Assembly (NCBI GenBank): GCA_963800325.1
Contig: CAWDAQ010000005.1
Coordinates: 248,001 to 312,000, forward strand
DNA: 64,000 bases
DNA from: CAWDAQ01 sp963800325
GTDB taxonomy: Bacteria; Actinomycetota; Actinomycetes; Actinomycetales; Dermatophilaceae
Direction of reading: 5' to 3'
The notes beneath the pieces are model-generated. The model had not been told where the DNA came from. It did no database searches and saw only the letters and a list, made by a program, of their open reading frames with translations. A program made the position numbers and the translations under genes. Shown piece after piece: positions 1-8,148 of this stretch (the stretch's first letter is position 1; each line of letters opens with the position of its first letter).

Positions 1-86
1 GCGAGGACGAGGCCGGCGACGGTGGCGAGGACGAGCTGGAGGCGGTGGGTCAGGCGCGGGTCGCGCCCGCGGGGGGCCCCGGACAC
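1..86 (-). CDS. lspA: Signal peptidase II LspA, N-terminal fragment cut by the window edge
   Basis: Only the first 28 codons lie inside the window. From a GTG at 86 the peptide has a basic, polar head (MSGAPRGRDPRLTHR) running into a hydrophobic stretch rich in Leu, Val and Ala, as expected for the first membrane helix of lipoprotein signal peptidase, which removes the signal peptide from prolipoproteins. The call rests mainly on position: in many actinomycetes lspA follows a DksA/TraR-type gene just downstream of divIVA, as here. No catalytic Asp is visible because the gene continues beyond base 1. Confidence 0.55.
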   Translation of the reverse strand, partial: MSGAPRGRDPRLTHRLQLVLATVAGLVL

Positions 87-133
87 GGGTGACCTGTCGG
101 CGGGGGTGTCGGTGCCCGGGGTCCGCGGGGCGC

Positions 134-676
134 TCAGCGACGCTCCTGCTCGGTCTTGCACCTCATGCACAGGGTCGCCCGCGGAGCCGCCTGGAGGCGG
201 AGCTTCCCGATCGGGTTGCCGCAGTTCTCGCACACCCCGTAGGTGCCGTCCTCGAGCCGCTCGAGGGCGTGGAGGTTCTGCACGAGCATGTCGCGGGAGT
301 TGTTCGCCAGGGTGATCTCCTGCTCCCGCTCGAACGTCTTCGCCCCCGCGTCGGCCTGGTCGTCCCCCGCGCCGTCCCCCGAGTCCCGCATGAGGTCGAC
401 GAGCTCGCTCTGGGCGACGGCGATCTCCTCCTGCAGCCGCGCCACCTCCGTCTCGAGCTCGCCCCGGACCTCCTTGAGCTCCTCCGTGGTCCAGGGCGAC
501 TCGTCGTCGCGGACGACGAGCCGCTCGGCCATCTCGGAGGTGGGCGTGTCGGACAGCCCGAGCGCGGCCCGCTCGGGGTCCGCCGACGTTCCCGTCGCGG
601 GGACGCCCTCCGGGGCGCCCGTGTCGTCTGTCCCCGTCGCCGACTCGTCGGCGTGGGTGGTCTTCCTCGTTGCCAT
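134..676 (-). CDS. DksA/TraR-type zinc-finger protein
   Basis: Encodes about 180 residues: an acidic Thr-rich N-terminal 60 residues, a predicted coiled-coil hairpin (residues ~65-110), and a C-terminal four-cysteine zinc finger (CENC ... CMRC, ~150-175). This is the fold of DksA/TraR proteins, which reach into the RNA polymerase secondary channel. The actinobacterial members in this chromosomal position are poorly studied, so a regulatory role is inferred. Two adjacent ATG codons exist (679 and 676); the second has better spacing from an AGAGGG ribosome-binding site and was chosen. It lies between lspA and divIVA, about 150 bases from the latter. Confidence 0.88.
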   Translation of the reverse strand: MATRKTTHADESATGTDDTGAPEGVPATGTSADPERAALGLSDTPTSEMAERLVVRDDESPWTTEELKEVRGELETEVARLQEEIAVAQSELVDLMRDSGDGAGDDQADAGAKTFEREQEITLANNSRDMLVQNLHALERLEDGTYGVCENCGNPIGKLRLQAAPRATLCMRCKTEQERR

Positions 677-832
677 CATCGGCCCTCTGCATCGCTGTGG
701 CCCGCGGTCGGCGGGCCGGACAAGTTCGCCCGAGGATAGGTCATCGTCCTGAGCCCGGTCGAACCGACGGACACCTGGCCCCCGCGGCGCGCCGGCCGCT
801 GCCGCGTCGCGCCGCGGGGTGCTCCGGCGCCG

Positions 833-1843
833 TCACCCCCCGTGGTGCTCCCCCGCCCCCTCGGGCGCCTCGGCCCCGGCCGCCTCGCCGGCCCCGGCGA
901 CGGGACCGCCGTCGCCCGCTGCGGCCCCGGCGAGGGCGGGGTCGGAGCCCGCGCTCGCGTCGAGGTCCTGGAGCTGGCCCTCGATGTAGGCCCGCAGCCG
1001 GGTGCGGTACTCGCGCTCGAAGCCGCGCAGGTGCTCGATCCGGCTGTCGAGCGACGCCCGCTCCCGGTCCAGCTCCTGCAGGACGCGGGTCTTGGTCTGC
1101 TCGGCCTCGGCGACCATGCCGGTCGCCCGCTCACGGGCCTCGGTGATCATCTCGTCCCGGGCCGTGGTCCCCTCGGCGACGAGCCCGTCGTGGGTGGCCT
1201 GGCCGGTGGTGACGAGCTCCTCGTGCCGGGCCTCGGCGGTGGTGATGAGCTCGTCGTGGCGGCTCTGGGCCTCCGCGAGCATCTCGTCCCGGCGGGCCTC
1301 GGCCTCGGCGACCATCGTGTCGCGCTGCGACCTGCCCTCGGCAACGTGCTCGTCGTGGAGGCGCTGGGCGAGGGCGATGAGCCCGGCCGCCTCGTCGGTC
1401 CCGCCCGCCGCGGCGGCGAGCGCCTCCGGACCGGGGCCGCCGGAGGCGTCCTCGGCCTCGGCGTCGCCCCCGGACCCGTCGGAGCCCCGGTCGGACAGGC
1501 CGGCCTCCTGCTCGGCGCGCTCGGCCTCCTCCCGGGCACGGGCGATCCGCTCCTGGGCCTCGTGCTCGGCCTCGTCGGCCCGCGCGGTCGCCTCCTCGAT
1601 GCGGCGCTGCGCCTCGTGCTCGGCCTCCTCGGCGCGGGCGGCGGCGGCACCTGCAGCCTCACCGGCCTCGCCGTCGGACGCCTCGCCCCCGGCCGGGGCG
1701 GACCCGCCGCCCTCCTTGGCGAGCCGGCGCATCTCGGCGACGACCTCGTCGAGGAAGTCGTCCACCTCGCGCTCGTCGTACCCCCGGCGGAACTGGGTCT
1801 GGGTGAAGGTCTTGTTGAGCACGTCCTCGGCGGTGAGCGCCAT
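833..1843 (-). CDS. divIVA: DivIVA/Wag31 polar growth protein
   Basis: 336 residues. The N-terminus (MALTAEDVLNKTFTQTQFRR, then GYDEREVDDFLDEV) is the conserved membrane-binding DivIVA domain. After a Gly/Ala/Glu-rich linker come two blocks of coiled coil: an 18-residue duplication around residues 69-104, and eight consecutive 11-residue units at 167-254. The C-terminal tail is low complexity. Wag31/DivIVA marks poles and septa in actinomycetes and recruits the elongation machinery. It stands in the usual place after yggT and sepF, with a 151-base gap upstream that could hold its own promoter. The protein is longer than mycobacterial Wag31 (about 260 residues), mostly through the coiled coil. 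Confidence 0.95.
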   Translation of the reverse strand: MALTAEDVLNKTFTQTQFRRGYDEREVDDFLDEVVAEMRRLAKEGGGSAPAGGEASDGEAGEAAGAAAARAEEAEHEAQRRIEEATARADEAEHEAQERIARAREEAERAEQEAGLSDRGSDGSGGDAEAEDASGGPGPEALAAAAGGTDEAAGLIALAQRLHDEHVAEGRSQRDTMVAEAEARRDEMLAEAQSRHDELITTAEARHEELVTTGQATHDGLVAEGTTARDEMITEARERATGMVAEAEQTKTRVLQELDRERASLDSRIEHLRGFEREYRTRLRAYIEGQLQDLDASAGSDPALAGAAAGDGGPVAGAGEAAGAEAPEGAGEHHGG

Positions 1844-1994
1844 CTCGTCTCCTGCGGAAAACCTGGGGGAACCTGGTGGACTTCTCCGGTGACTCCGGTG
1901 ACCCTCCCGTGGCCTGCCTCGGAACGCGCACCTGCTCCGGTCGGGTCCGGACCAGACTAGACCGGGACCGCCGCCCGCCCCCAGGCCGGTCGGC

Positions 1995-2294
1995 TCACAG
2001 GGTGCTGCGCAGCAGCCCGATCCCGATGCTCCGCACGAGCGAGAGGCCGATGAGGAGCACGAGGAAGGACAGGTCGAGGGAGACCCCGCCGATCCGCAGC
2101 GGGGGGATGACCCGCCGCAGCGCCCGCAGCGGCGGGTCCGTGAGGGTGTAGACGCCCTCGGCGAGGACGAGGAGGACCCCCTTGGGACGCCAGTCCCGCG
2201 CGAACATCTGGACCCACTCGAAGACGAGCCGCGCGATGAGGACGAGGAAGGCGAGGAAGAGCAGGAAGTCGAGCAGGGAGATGACGAAGGCCAT
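1995..2294 (-). CDS. YggT family integral membrane protein
   Basis: 99 residues with two hydrophobic segments (about 5-25 and 73-92) flanking a short soluble loop that contains the family pattern LTDPPLRALRRVIPPLRIGG. YggT proteins sit in the inner membrane; in Gram-positive bacteria the gene is almost always between sepF and divIVA and is linked to division-site or polar organisation, though the molecular activity is not established. ATG start at 2294; sepF ends 42 bases upstream, so the two are probably cotranscribed. Confidence 0.93.
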   Translation of the reverse strand: MAFVISLLDFLLFLAFLVLIARLVFEWVQMFARDWRPKGVLLVLAEGVYTLTDPPLRALRRVIPPLRIGGVSLDLSFLVLLIGLSLVRSIGIGLLRSTL

Positions 2295-2336
2295 ACGGAA
2301 TCTTCCCTGCCGAGCCTGTGGGCGCCGTGGGCGGGG

Positions 2337-2816
2337 TCAGCTCTGGTTGAACAGGCCGCGGGGCTGGCCCGGGGCCTGCTCCTCGCCCGACACCTCGACG
2401 TGCGACGGCGAGAGCAGGAAGACCTTGGCGGTGACCCGCTCGATCGACCCGTGCAGCCCGAAGACGAGGCCGGCGGCGAAGTCGACGAGCCGCTTGGCGT
2501 CCGCGTCGTCCATGTCGCTGAGGTTCATGATGACCGGGACGCCCTCGCGGAAGCTCTCCCCGATGTTCTTGGCCTCGTTGTACGTCCGCGGGTGGATCGT
2601 CGTGATGCGGTTGAGCACACCGACCTCCGGGTCCTTGACGACGCTGGCGACGGGGGTGCGGCGGTGCAGCGGGGTCACGTCCGCCGAGGGCGTGCCGGCC
2701 TCCTCGCGGCGCTCGTCCGCGTAGTCGTCGTACTCCTCGTCGTAGTAGCCGTCGGCACGCTCGTCCTCCTCGGCGAGACCGAGCCAGACCATCGTGTTGC
2801 GCAGCGCCCCAGCCAT
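2337..2816 (-). CDS. sepF: SepF cell division protein
   Basis: 159 residues. The N-terminus (MAGALRNTMVWLGLAEED) is the amphipathic membrane anchor; an acidic Tyr/Asp-rich linker follows (about residues 22-45), then the SepF core with VLNRITTIHPRTYNEAKNIG and VIMNLSDMDDADAKRLVDFAAG. SepF links FtsZ to the membrane in actinobacteria, which lack FtsA and ZipA. The frame is open further upstream, but the ATG at 2816 is preceded by AAGGAAG at good spacing and gives the canonical N-terminus. Confidence 0.96.
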   Translation of the reverse strand: MAGALRNTMVWLGLAEEDERADGYYDEEYDDYADERREEAGTPSADVTPLHRRTPVASVVKDPEVGVLNRITTIHPRTYNEAKNIGESFREGVPVIMNLSDMDDADAKRLVDFAAGLVFGLHGSIERVTAKVFLLSPSHVEVSGEEQAPGQPRGLFNQS

Positions 2817-2887
2817 GACCACTTCCTTCACCTCGTGTGCCCGCCTGGACCTGGGGGTCCGGTGGCCGAGCGATGTCGCTGTCGAAA

Positions 2888-3604
2888 CTACCGCCGGGCC
2901 GGACGCGATCCGAGGATTGCGCTGCCGACACGCAGGTGTGTCGCCCCGTGCCGCACGGCCTCCTCGAGGTCGGCGCTCATGCCCGCCGAGACCCACGTCG
3001 CCCCCGGGTGGTCGCGTCGGACCCGCTCGGCGACGTCGGCGAGGCGGGCGAAGCACTCCCCCGGGTCCGCCCCCTGGGGGGCGACGGCCATGACGCCGCC
3101 GAGCCGGAGGCCGGAGCCGGCGACGGCGTCGGCCAGGGCCGCGACCTCGCCGACGGGGGCGCCGCCCCGGGCGGGGTCGTCGTCGAGGCTGACCTGCACC
3201 AGCGCCGTGAGCGGGCGGCCGGCGCGCTCGGCGGCGCGGTCGAGGGCCCCGACGAGCTTGGGGCGGTCCAGGGAGTGGACGACGTCGGCGTACCGGGCCA
3301 CCGAGCCGGCCTTCTTCGACTGCAGCCTGCCGACGAAGTGGACCTCGAGCTCGTCCCGGGCCGCGACCTGCTCCAGCTTCGCGGACGCCTCCTGGTCGCG
3401 GCTCTCGCCGACGGCACGCACCCCGAGCCCGGCGAGGGCGTCGACGTCGCTCGCCGGGAAGAACTTCGTCACGACGACGAGGGTGACCTCACCGCGGGAG
3501 CGCCCGGCCGCCTCGCACGCCGCCGCGATCCGCTCCTCGACGCGGGCGAGGCCGGCGCGCAGCTGCGCGGTGCGCGGCCCGTCCGCGAGCATCGTGCCGC
3601 TCAC
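2888..3604 (-). CDS. yggS: YggS-type PLP homeostasis protein
   Basis: 238 residues from a GTG at 3604 that overlaps the pgeF stop (GTGA); an ATG at 3592 is an alternative start. The sequence has the fold-type III PLP-binding features of the YggS/PROSC family: the lysine in LVVVTKFFP near residue 45, GESRDQEA, HFVGRLQSKK, and the C-terminal phosphate-binding SAGMSADLEEAV. The family buffers free pyridoxal phosphate and has no confirmed catalytic reaction. It lies between pgeF and sepF, the standard actinobacterial order. Confidence 0.94.
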   Translation of the reverse strand: MSGTMLADGPRTAQLRAGLARVEERIAAACEAAGRSRGEVTLVVVTKFFPASDVDALAGLGVRAVGESRDQEASAKLEQVAARDELEVHFVGRLQSKKAGSVARYADVVHSLDRPKLVGALDRAAERAGRPLTALVQVSLDDDPARGGAPVGEVAALADAVAGSGLRLGGVMAVAPQGADPGECFARLADVAERVRRDHPGATWVSAGMSADLEEAVRHGATHLRVGSAILGSRPARR

Positions 3605-4338
3605 GCGGCCCTGCGCACGACGAGACCGGCGGTCCTCCCGGTGACCCCGTCGCGGCGGTAGGAGAAGAGGTCGCCGTCCTCCCGGGTGCACCCCGGCAGC
3701 CACGTGACGTCGACGCCGCCGGCGCGCAGCTGGGCGACGACGCCGGTGGCGACGTCGATCGCCGCGGTGCCGGTCCAGCTCCGGGCCGCGGACTCCGGGA
3801 CCGCGACAGCCGCGGCGTCGCGCAGCTCGGCCGGGACCTCGTAGCAGCGGCCGCAGACCGACGGGCCGACCGTCGCCGCGAGCCTGGTCGCGCCCGCCTC
3901 GCGCATCGTCGCCACGACCCGGTCGACCACCCCGGCGAGGAACCCGGGCCGGCCGGCGTGGGCGACCCCCACGACGCCGCGCGCGGCGTCGTGGAGCAGC
4001 ACCGGGACGCAGTCGGCGACGAGCACCCCGAGGGCGAGGTCGACCTCGGTGGTCACCATCGCGTCGACCGCGAGGGGGGCGCGGGCGTCCCGCCCGGCGA
4101 CGGTCCGGCCGTCGACCACCGCGACGTCGGCGCCGTGCTGCTGGTCCATGAACACGACCCGGTCCGGGTCGAGCCCGAGGCCTGCGGCGACCGAGGCCCG
4201 GTTCGCCGCGACCGCGGCGGGGTCGTCGCCGACGTGGCCGCCGAGGTTGAGCGAGGCCCAGGCACCACCGCTGACCCCGCCCGCACGCGAGGTGAAGGCG
4301 AGGTCGATGCCGGGACCGCGGTCCCGCCAGCGGAACAC
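3601..4338 (-). CDS. pgeF: Polyphenol oxidase/laccase-domain protein PgeF (YfiH family)
   Basis: 245 residues. The start is the GTG at 4338 (MFRWRDRGPGIDLAFTSRAG); no other start codon exists in this frame between it and the ftsZ stop. Conserved elements include NLGGHVGDD, MDQQHGADV, the metal-site segment LVADCVPVLLHD with VAHAGRPG, and VGPSVCGRCYEV. Family members act as purine nucleoside phosphorylase/adenosine deaminase, and E. coli YfiH edits UDP-MurNAc peptide errors, which fits a place beside ftsZ in the dcw cluster. The 52-base gap to ftsZ and the GTGA overlap with yggS suggest cotranscription. Confidence 0.9.
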   Translation of the reverse strand: MFRWRDRGPGIDLAFTSRAGGVSGGAWASLNLGGHVGDDPAAVAANRASVAAGLGLDPDRVVFMDQQHGADVAVVDGRTVAGRDARAPLAVDAMVTTEVDLALGVLVADCVPVLLHDAARGVVGVAHAGRPGFLAGVVDRVVATMREAGATRLAATVGPSVCGRCYEVPAELRDAAAVAVPESAARSWTGTAAIDVATGVVAQLRAGGVDVTWLPGCTREDGDLFSYRRDGVTGRTAGLVVRRAA

Positions 4339-4390
4339 CGGGCTCAGCGCGCCGACGGGGCCACGCGGGCGGCGGGTACCCGGGGGGTGG

Positions 4391-5701
4391 TCACTTGAGG
4401 AAGTCGGGCACGTCGAGGTCGTCCCCGTCGTCGAAGGTGACCTGGCGCGGCGGGGTCGCCGCGCTCTGGCGCTCCCGCTGGTGCGGGGCAGCCTGCCCCG
4501 GACGCTCCGGCTCGGCCACGGGCTCGGCGCGGTCGCCGTCCCCGGACGCCTCCGACGGCTGGAACGGTGCCTGGACCGGCGGCGCGGGGACCGGCCCGGG
4601 CCGGTCCCCGCGCCCCTGCGGGACGGGCTGCTGCGCCTGCTGGGGGTGCTGCTGGGGGGACCCACCCTGGTGGCTCCGGGCGGCGTCGGGGCCGGAGGGG
4701 CGGCCGGAGCCCTGCACGGTCCCGAGCGCGCGCTCGTCGGTCCGCTTCTGGGGCGACCCGCCGTCGAAGCCGGCGGCGATGACGGTGACGCGCACCTCGT
4801 CGCCGAGGGCGTCGTCGATGACCGCCCCGAAGATGATGTTGGCCTCGGGGTGGGCGGCCTCCTGGACGAGGCGGGCGGCCTCGTTGATCTCGAACAGCCC
4901 GAGGTCGCTGCCCCCCTGGATCGACAGGAGGACCCCGTGCGCCCCGTCGATGCTCGCCTCGAGCAGCGGCGAGGAGATCGCGAGCTCGGCCGCCTGCACG
5001 GCGCGGTCCTCACCCCGCGCGGAGCCGATGCCCATGAGGGCCGAGCCGGCGCCCTGCATGACGGACTTGACGTCGGCGAAGTCGAGGTTGATCAGGCCCG
5101 GGGTCGTGATGAGGTCGGTGATGCCCTGGACACCGGAGAGAAGGACCTGGTCGGCGCTGCGGAACGCGTCGAGCATGCTCACGGCTCGGTCGCTGATCGA
5201 GAGCAGCCGGTCGTTCGGGATGACGATGAGGGTGTCGACCTCGTCCCGGAGGTTGCCGATCCCGGACTCGGCCTGGTTGGCCCGGCGCCGGCCCTCGAAC
5301 GTGAACGGACGGGTGACGACGCCGATCGTCAGGGCCCCGAGGCTCTTGGCGATCTTCGCGACGACCGGTGCACCGCCGGTCCCGGTACCGCCCCCCTCGC
5401 CCGCGGTGACGAAGACCATGTCCGCCCCCTTGAGGACCTCCTCGATCTCCTCGCCGTGGTCCTCGGCGGCCTTCCGGCCGACCTCCGGGTCGGCCCCGGC
5501 GCCGAGGCCGCGGGTGAGGTCGCGGCCCACGTCGAGCTTGACGTCGGCGTCGCTCATGAGGAGCGCCTGCGCGTCGGTGTTGATCGCGATGAACTCGACG
5601 CCCTTCAGGCCCACCTCGATCATCCGGTTGATGGCGTTGACACCGCCTCCGCCGATGCCGACGACCTTGATAACGGCCAGGTAGTTCTGCGGTGCTGCCA
5701 C
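4391..5701 (-). CDS. ftsZ: Cell division GTPase FtsZ
   Basis: 436 residues. FtsZ polymerises at midcell and organises the septal machinery. The N-terminal GTPase shows GIGGGGVNAINRMIE, the tubulin signature GGGTGTG at residues 103-109, and NFADVKSVM-type T7 loop residues (LDFADVKSVMQGAGSALMGIG). After residue ~315 there is a long Gln/Pro/Gly-rich disordered linker and a short acidic C-terminal peptide (DDLDVPDFLK) that would bind SepF and other partners. The GTG at 5701 follows GAGAGG with 7-8 bases spacing. The 261-base gap to ftsQ carries an inverted repeat and probably the ftsZ promoters. Confidence 0.98.
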   Translation of the reverse strand: MAAPQNYLAVIKVVGIGGGGVNAINRMIEVGLKGVEFIAINTDAQALLMSDADVKLDVGRDLTRGLGAGADPEVGRKAAEDHGEEIEEVLKGADMVFVTAGEGGGTGTGGAPVVAKIAKSLGALTIGVVTRPFTFEGRRRANQAESGIGNLRDEVDTLIVIPNDRLLSISDRAVSMLDAFRSADQVLLSGVQGITDLITTPGLINLDFADVKSVMQGAGSALMGIGSARGEDRAVQAAELAISSPLLEASIDGAHGVLLSIQGGSDLGLFEINEAARLVQEAAHPEANIIFGAVIDDALGDEVRVTVIAAGFDGGSPQKRTDERALGTVQGSGRPSGPDAARSHQGGSPQQHPQQAQQPVPQGRGDRPGPVPAPPVQAPFQPSEASGDGDRAEPVAEPERPGQAAPHQRERQSAATPPRQVTFDDGDDLDVPDFLK

Positions 5702-5746
5702 GGGTGGGCCTCTCTCGGATGCTTCGCGGTGCGTGCTGAGGGTGCA

Positions 5747-5771
5747 AACCCTCGATGTGAAGTAGAGGGTT
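5747..5771 (-). promoter_or_regulatory. Inverted repeat in the ftsZ leader
   Basis: A perfect 7-base inverted repeat, AACCCTC and GAGGGTT, separated by 11 bases, 46 bases upstream of the ftsZ start in the ftsQ-ftsZ gap. The surroundings are more AT-rich than the genes around it. It could be an operator or a short RNA hairpin in the leader; which one cannot be told from this sequence alone. Confidence 0.5.
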
Positions 5772-5962
5772 ACGGTAGGGTCACGGAGTCGGGTGCGACG
5801 GTATGCGCTCGCGCACCCGCCCGCAACACTCCCCGCGCGTGTCGAGGCGACGATACCGGTCGCCGCGCGGGCGACCGCGCCCGGGCAGCGGCGGATGGCG
5901 CCCGCAGGGCCCGATCCTCCCGCAACCCTCACCCTCAAGTCGAGGTCGAGAGTCCGGCGACG

Positions 5963-6724
5963 TCAGCGTGTGACGGGGGTGTCCGGTGCGCTGACGTCGA
6001 TGACGTGCGGGTGCCGCTCGAGCAGCGCGGCGACGACCTCGGACTTCAGCTCGGGGCGCTCCGCGGTCCCCCAGACGACGTCGGTCGAGCCGATGCTGAA
6101 GGTGACGACGTCGGCGGCGCTGACGCCGAGGTCGGTGACGCGGTCCGCGAGGCCGCGCGGCAGCGTCGAGAGGACGTCGAGCGCGGCGGACACCCCGGCG
6201 CGCGAGACCGTGCCGGTGTCGGAGTGGATCACCGGCACGCCGGTGGGGGCCCGCTCCACGGTGGCGAAGGCCACGCCCTCGATGTCGACGACCTTCAGGG
6301 CCCCGGAGTCGCCCCGGACCGCGAGCACGGGCGTCCGGGTCGTGGCGTCGACGACGAGGGTGCCGGGCCAGCGACGGTCCACCGAGACGTGCGCGACGTC
6401 CGCGGCGGCGGCGACCCGGCTCTCGACCGCGCCGGTGTCGACGCGAGCGAGCGGGGTGCCGAGGGAGACGTCGGCGAGTCGGCGGACCTCGGCGCGCCCG
6501 GCCTTGCCGTGCACACCCGTCACCTCGACCGAGCGGACCGCGAGCACCGGGCTGGCGAGGAGGAGCCACGCGAGCGCGGCCACGACGATGACGGCCACCG
6601 CGGCCCAGAGCCCACGGCGCCGGGCGCGGCGGCGCACCCAGCCCGCACGGTCGGCGAACCGGTCCTGGGCGGCGACGAGCCCGTCCTGGACGAGCCGCCG
6701 GCGGGTCGCGGGCCTGCTGCTCAT
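5963..6724 (-). CDS. ftsQ: Cell division protein FtsQ
   Basis: 253 residues with bitopic topology: a basic cytoplasmic tail of about 40 residues, one membrane helix (AAVAVIVVAALAWLLLASP, ~41-60), then a periplasmic-side POTRA domain starting VRSVEVTGV and a beta domain. FtsQ couples early and late division proteins with FtsL and FtsB-like partners. The ATG at 6724 overlaps the murC stop (ATGA), so translation is probably coupled. The order murC-ftsQ-ftsZ with no ddl or murB between them matches mycobacteria and streptomycetes. Confidence 0.95.
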   Translation of the reverse strand: MSSRPATRRRLVQDGLVAAQDRFADRAGWVRRRARRRGLWAAVAVIVVAALAWLLLASPVLAVRSVEVTGVHGKAGRAEVRRLADVSLGTPLARVDTGAVESRVAAAADVAHVSVDRRWPGTLVVDATTRTPVLAVRGDSGALKVVDIEGVAFATVERAPTGVPVIHSDTGTVSRAGVSAALDVLSTLPRGLADRVTDLGVSAADVVTFSIGSTDVVWGTAERPELKSEVVAALLERHPHVIDVSAPDTPVTR

Positions 6725-8148
6725 GTCTCCTCCAACGCACGGACCACCTGGGGGGCGAGGGCGGTGACGTCGCCGGCGCCGACGGTGAGGACGAGGTCCC
6801 CGGGACCGCAGAGCCCGGCGACGAGCCCGGGCACCTCGGCGTGGTCGTGGCAGACCATGACCGACGTCCCCGCGGCGCGGAGCGGGCCCGCGACGAGCTC
6901 GGGCCCCACCCCCGGGACCGGGTCCTCCCGGGCACCGTAGACGTCGAGCAGCACGACCTCGTCCGCGGGGGCCAGCGCGGCCGCGAACTCGGCGGCGAAG
7001 TCGCGCGTGCGGGAGTACAGGTGGGGCTGGAAGACGACGACGAGCCGGTGCCCGGCGGCGATGCCCGCGCCGGTGCGCACGACGGCGTCGACCTTGCCGG
7101 GGTTGTGGGCGTAGTCGTCGACGACGGTGACGCCGCGGACCCGTCCCCGGACCTCGAAGCGGCGGCGGGCGCCGGTGAACCCGGCGAGCCCGGCGAGGAC
7201 GTCCTCGGGGTCGGCCCCGAGGCCGAGGACCGCGGCGGTCCAGGCCGCGGCGGCGTCGAGCTGGTTGTGCCGGCCCGGCACCGCGAGGCGCAGCGAGCGG
7301 GCGACGCCGTCGGGGCCGGTGAGGACGGCGGTCGAGCCGAGCCCCTGCCCGACCGGGTCGGTGAGGCGGACGTCGGCGTTCCCCGCGAGTCCGTAGGTGC
7401 ACACGTCGACGCCCTCGGCGCGCGCGCTCGCGGCGAGGTCGGCCGAGCCGGGGTCGTCGGCGCAGGCGACGAGGAGCCCTCCTTCGGGCATGGTCGCGAC
7501 GAACTCCCGGTAGGCGGCCCGGACGCCCTCGAGGTCCCCGAAGTGGTCGAGGTGGTCGGCCTGGACGTTGGTGACGACGCTGACGTGGGGGCGGTAGACG
7601 AGGAAGGACCCGTCGCTCTCGTCGGCCTCGACGACGAAGACCCCGCCGGTGCCGCGGCGGGCGTTCGTCCCGAGCGCGGCGATCTCGCCGCCGGCGGCGA
7701 ACGACGGGTCGGCGCCGGCGGCGTCGAGGGCGACCGCGAGCATCGAGGTCGTCGTCGTCTTGCCGTTCGCGCCCGCCACCGCGACCCGCCGCTCCCCCGC
7801 GGCGGTCGCCGCGAGCGCCTGCGAGCGGTGGAGGACCCGCAGGCCCGCCGCCCGGGCGGCGGCGAGCTCGACGTTGTCCTCGCGGACCGCCGAGGAGACC
7901 ACGACGGTGTCGGCGCCCTCGACGTGGCGGGCGTCGTGGCCCGCCCACACCCGTGCCCCGGCCTCGCGCAGGTCGGCGAGGACCGGGGAGTCGCGCGCGT
8001 CCGAGCCGCTGACCGCCACGCCGTGGGCGAGCAGGAGCCTCGCGACCGCGGACATCCCGATGCCCCCGATCGCGACGAGGTGGACCCGGCCGAGTTCGGC
8101 GACGTCGGGGACGGGCGCGCGGAAGTCGAACCGTGCCGTGGCGCTCAT
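6721..8148 (-). CDS. murC: UDP-N-acetylmuramate--L-alanine ligase
   Basis: 475 residues. MurC adds L-alanine to UDP-MurNAc using ATP in the cytoplasm. The three Mur ligase domains are recognisable: an N-terminal Rossmann part with HLVAIGGIGMSAVARLLL, the ATP-binding P-loop GANGKTTTTSML near residue 120, EADESDGSF and TNVQADHLDHFG in the central domain, and a C-terminal domain with DDYAHNPGKV and FQPHLYSRT. ATG at 8148 overlaps the murG stop. All key residues seen are intact. Confidence 0.97.
   Translation of the reverse strand: MSATARFDFRAPVPDVAELGRVHLVAIGGIGMSAVARLLLAHGVAVSGSDARDSPVLADLREAGARVWAGHDARHVEGADTVVVSSAVREDNVELAAARAAGLRVLHRSQALAATAAGERRVAVAGANGKTTTTSMLAVALDAAGADPSFAAGGEIAALGTNARRGTGGVFVVEADESDGSFLVYRPHVSVVTNVQADHLDHFGDLEGVRAAYREFVATMPEGGLLVACADDPGSADLAASARAEGVDVCTYGLAGNADVRLTDPVGQGLGSTAVLTGPDGVARSLRLAVPGRHNQLDAAAAWTAAVLGLGADPEDVLAGLAGFTGARRRFEVRGRVRGVTVVDDYAHNPGKVDAVVRTGAGIAAGHRLVVVFQPHLYSRTRDFAAEFAAALAPADEVVLLDVYGAREDPVPGVGPELVAGPLRAAGTSVMVCHDHAEVPGLVAGLCGPGDLVLTVGAGDVTALAPQVVRALEET

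Noticed and set aside
2817..3056. A longer N-terminus for SepF
   Set aside because: The upstream extension overlaps yggS, is Arg/Pro-rich, and the ATG at 2816 has a ribosome-binding site and gives the family-type start.
4049..6940. A 963-codon plus-strand frame across pgeF, ftsZ and ftsQ
   Set aside because: It is the antisense shadow of three well-recognised genes and has no start context or motif.
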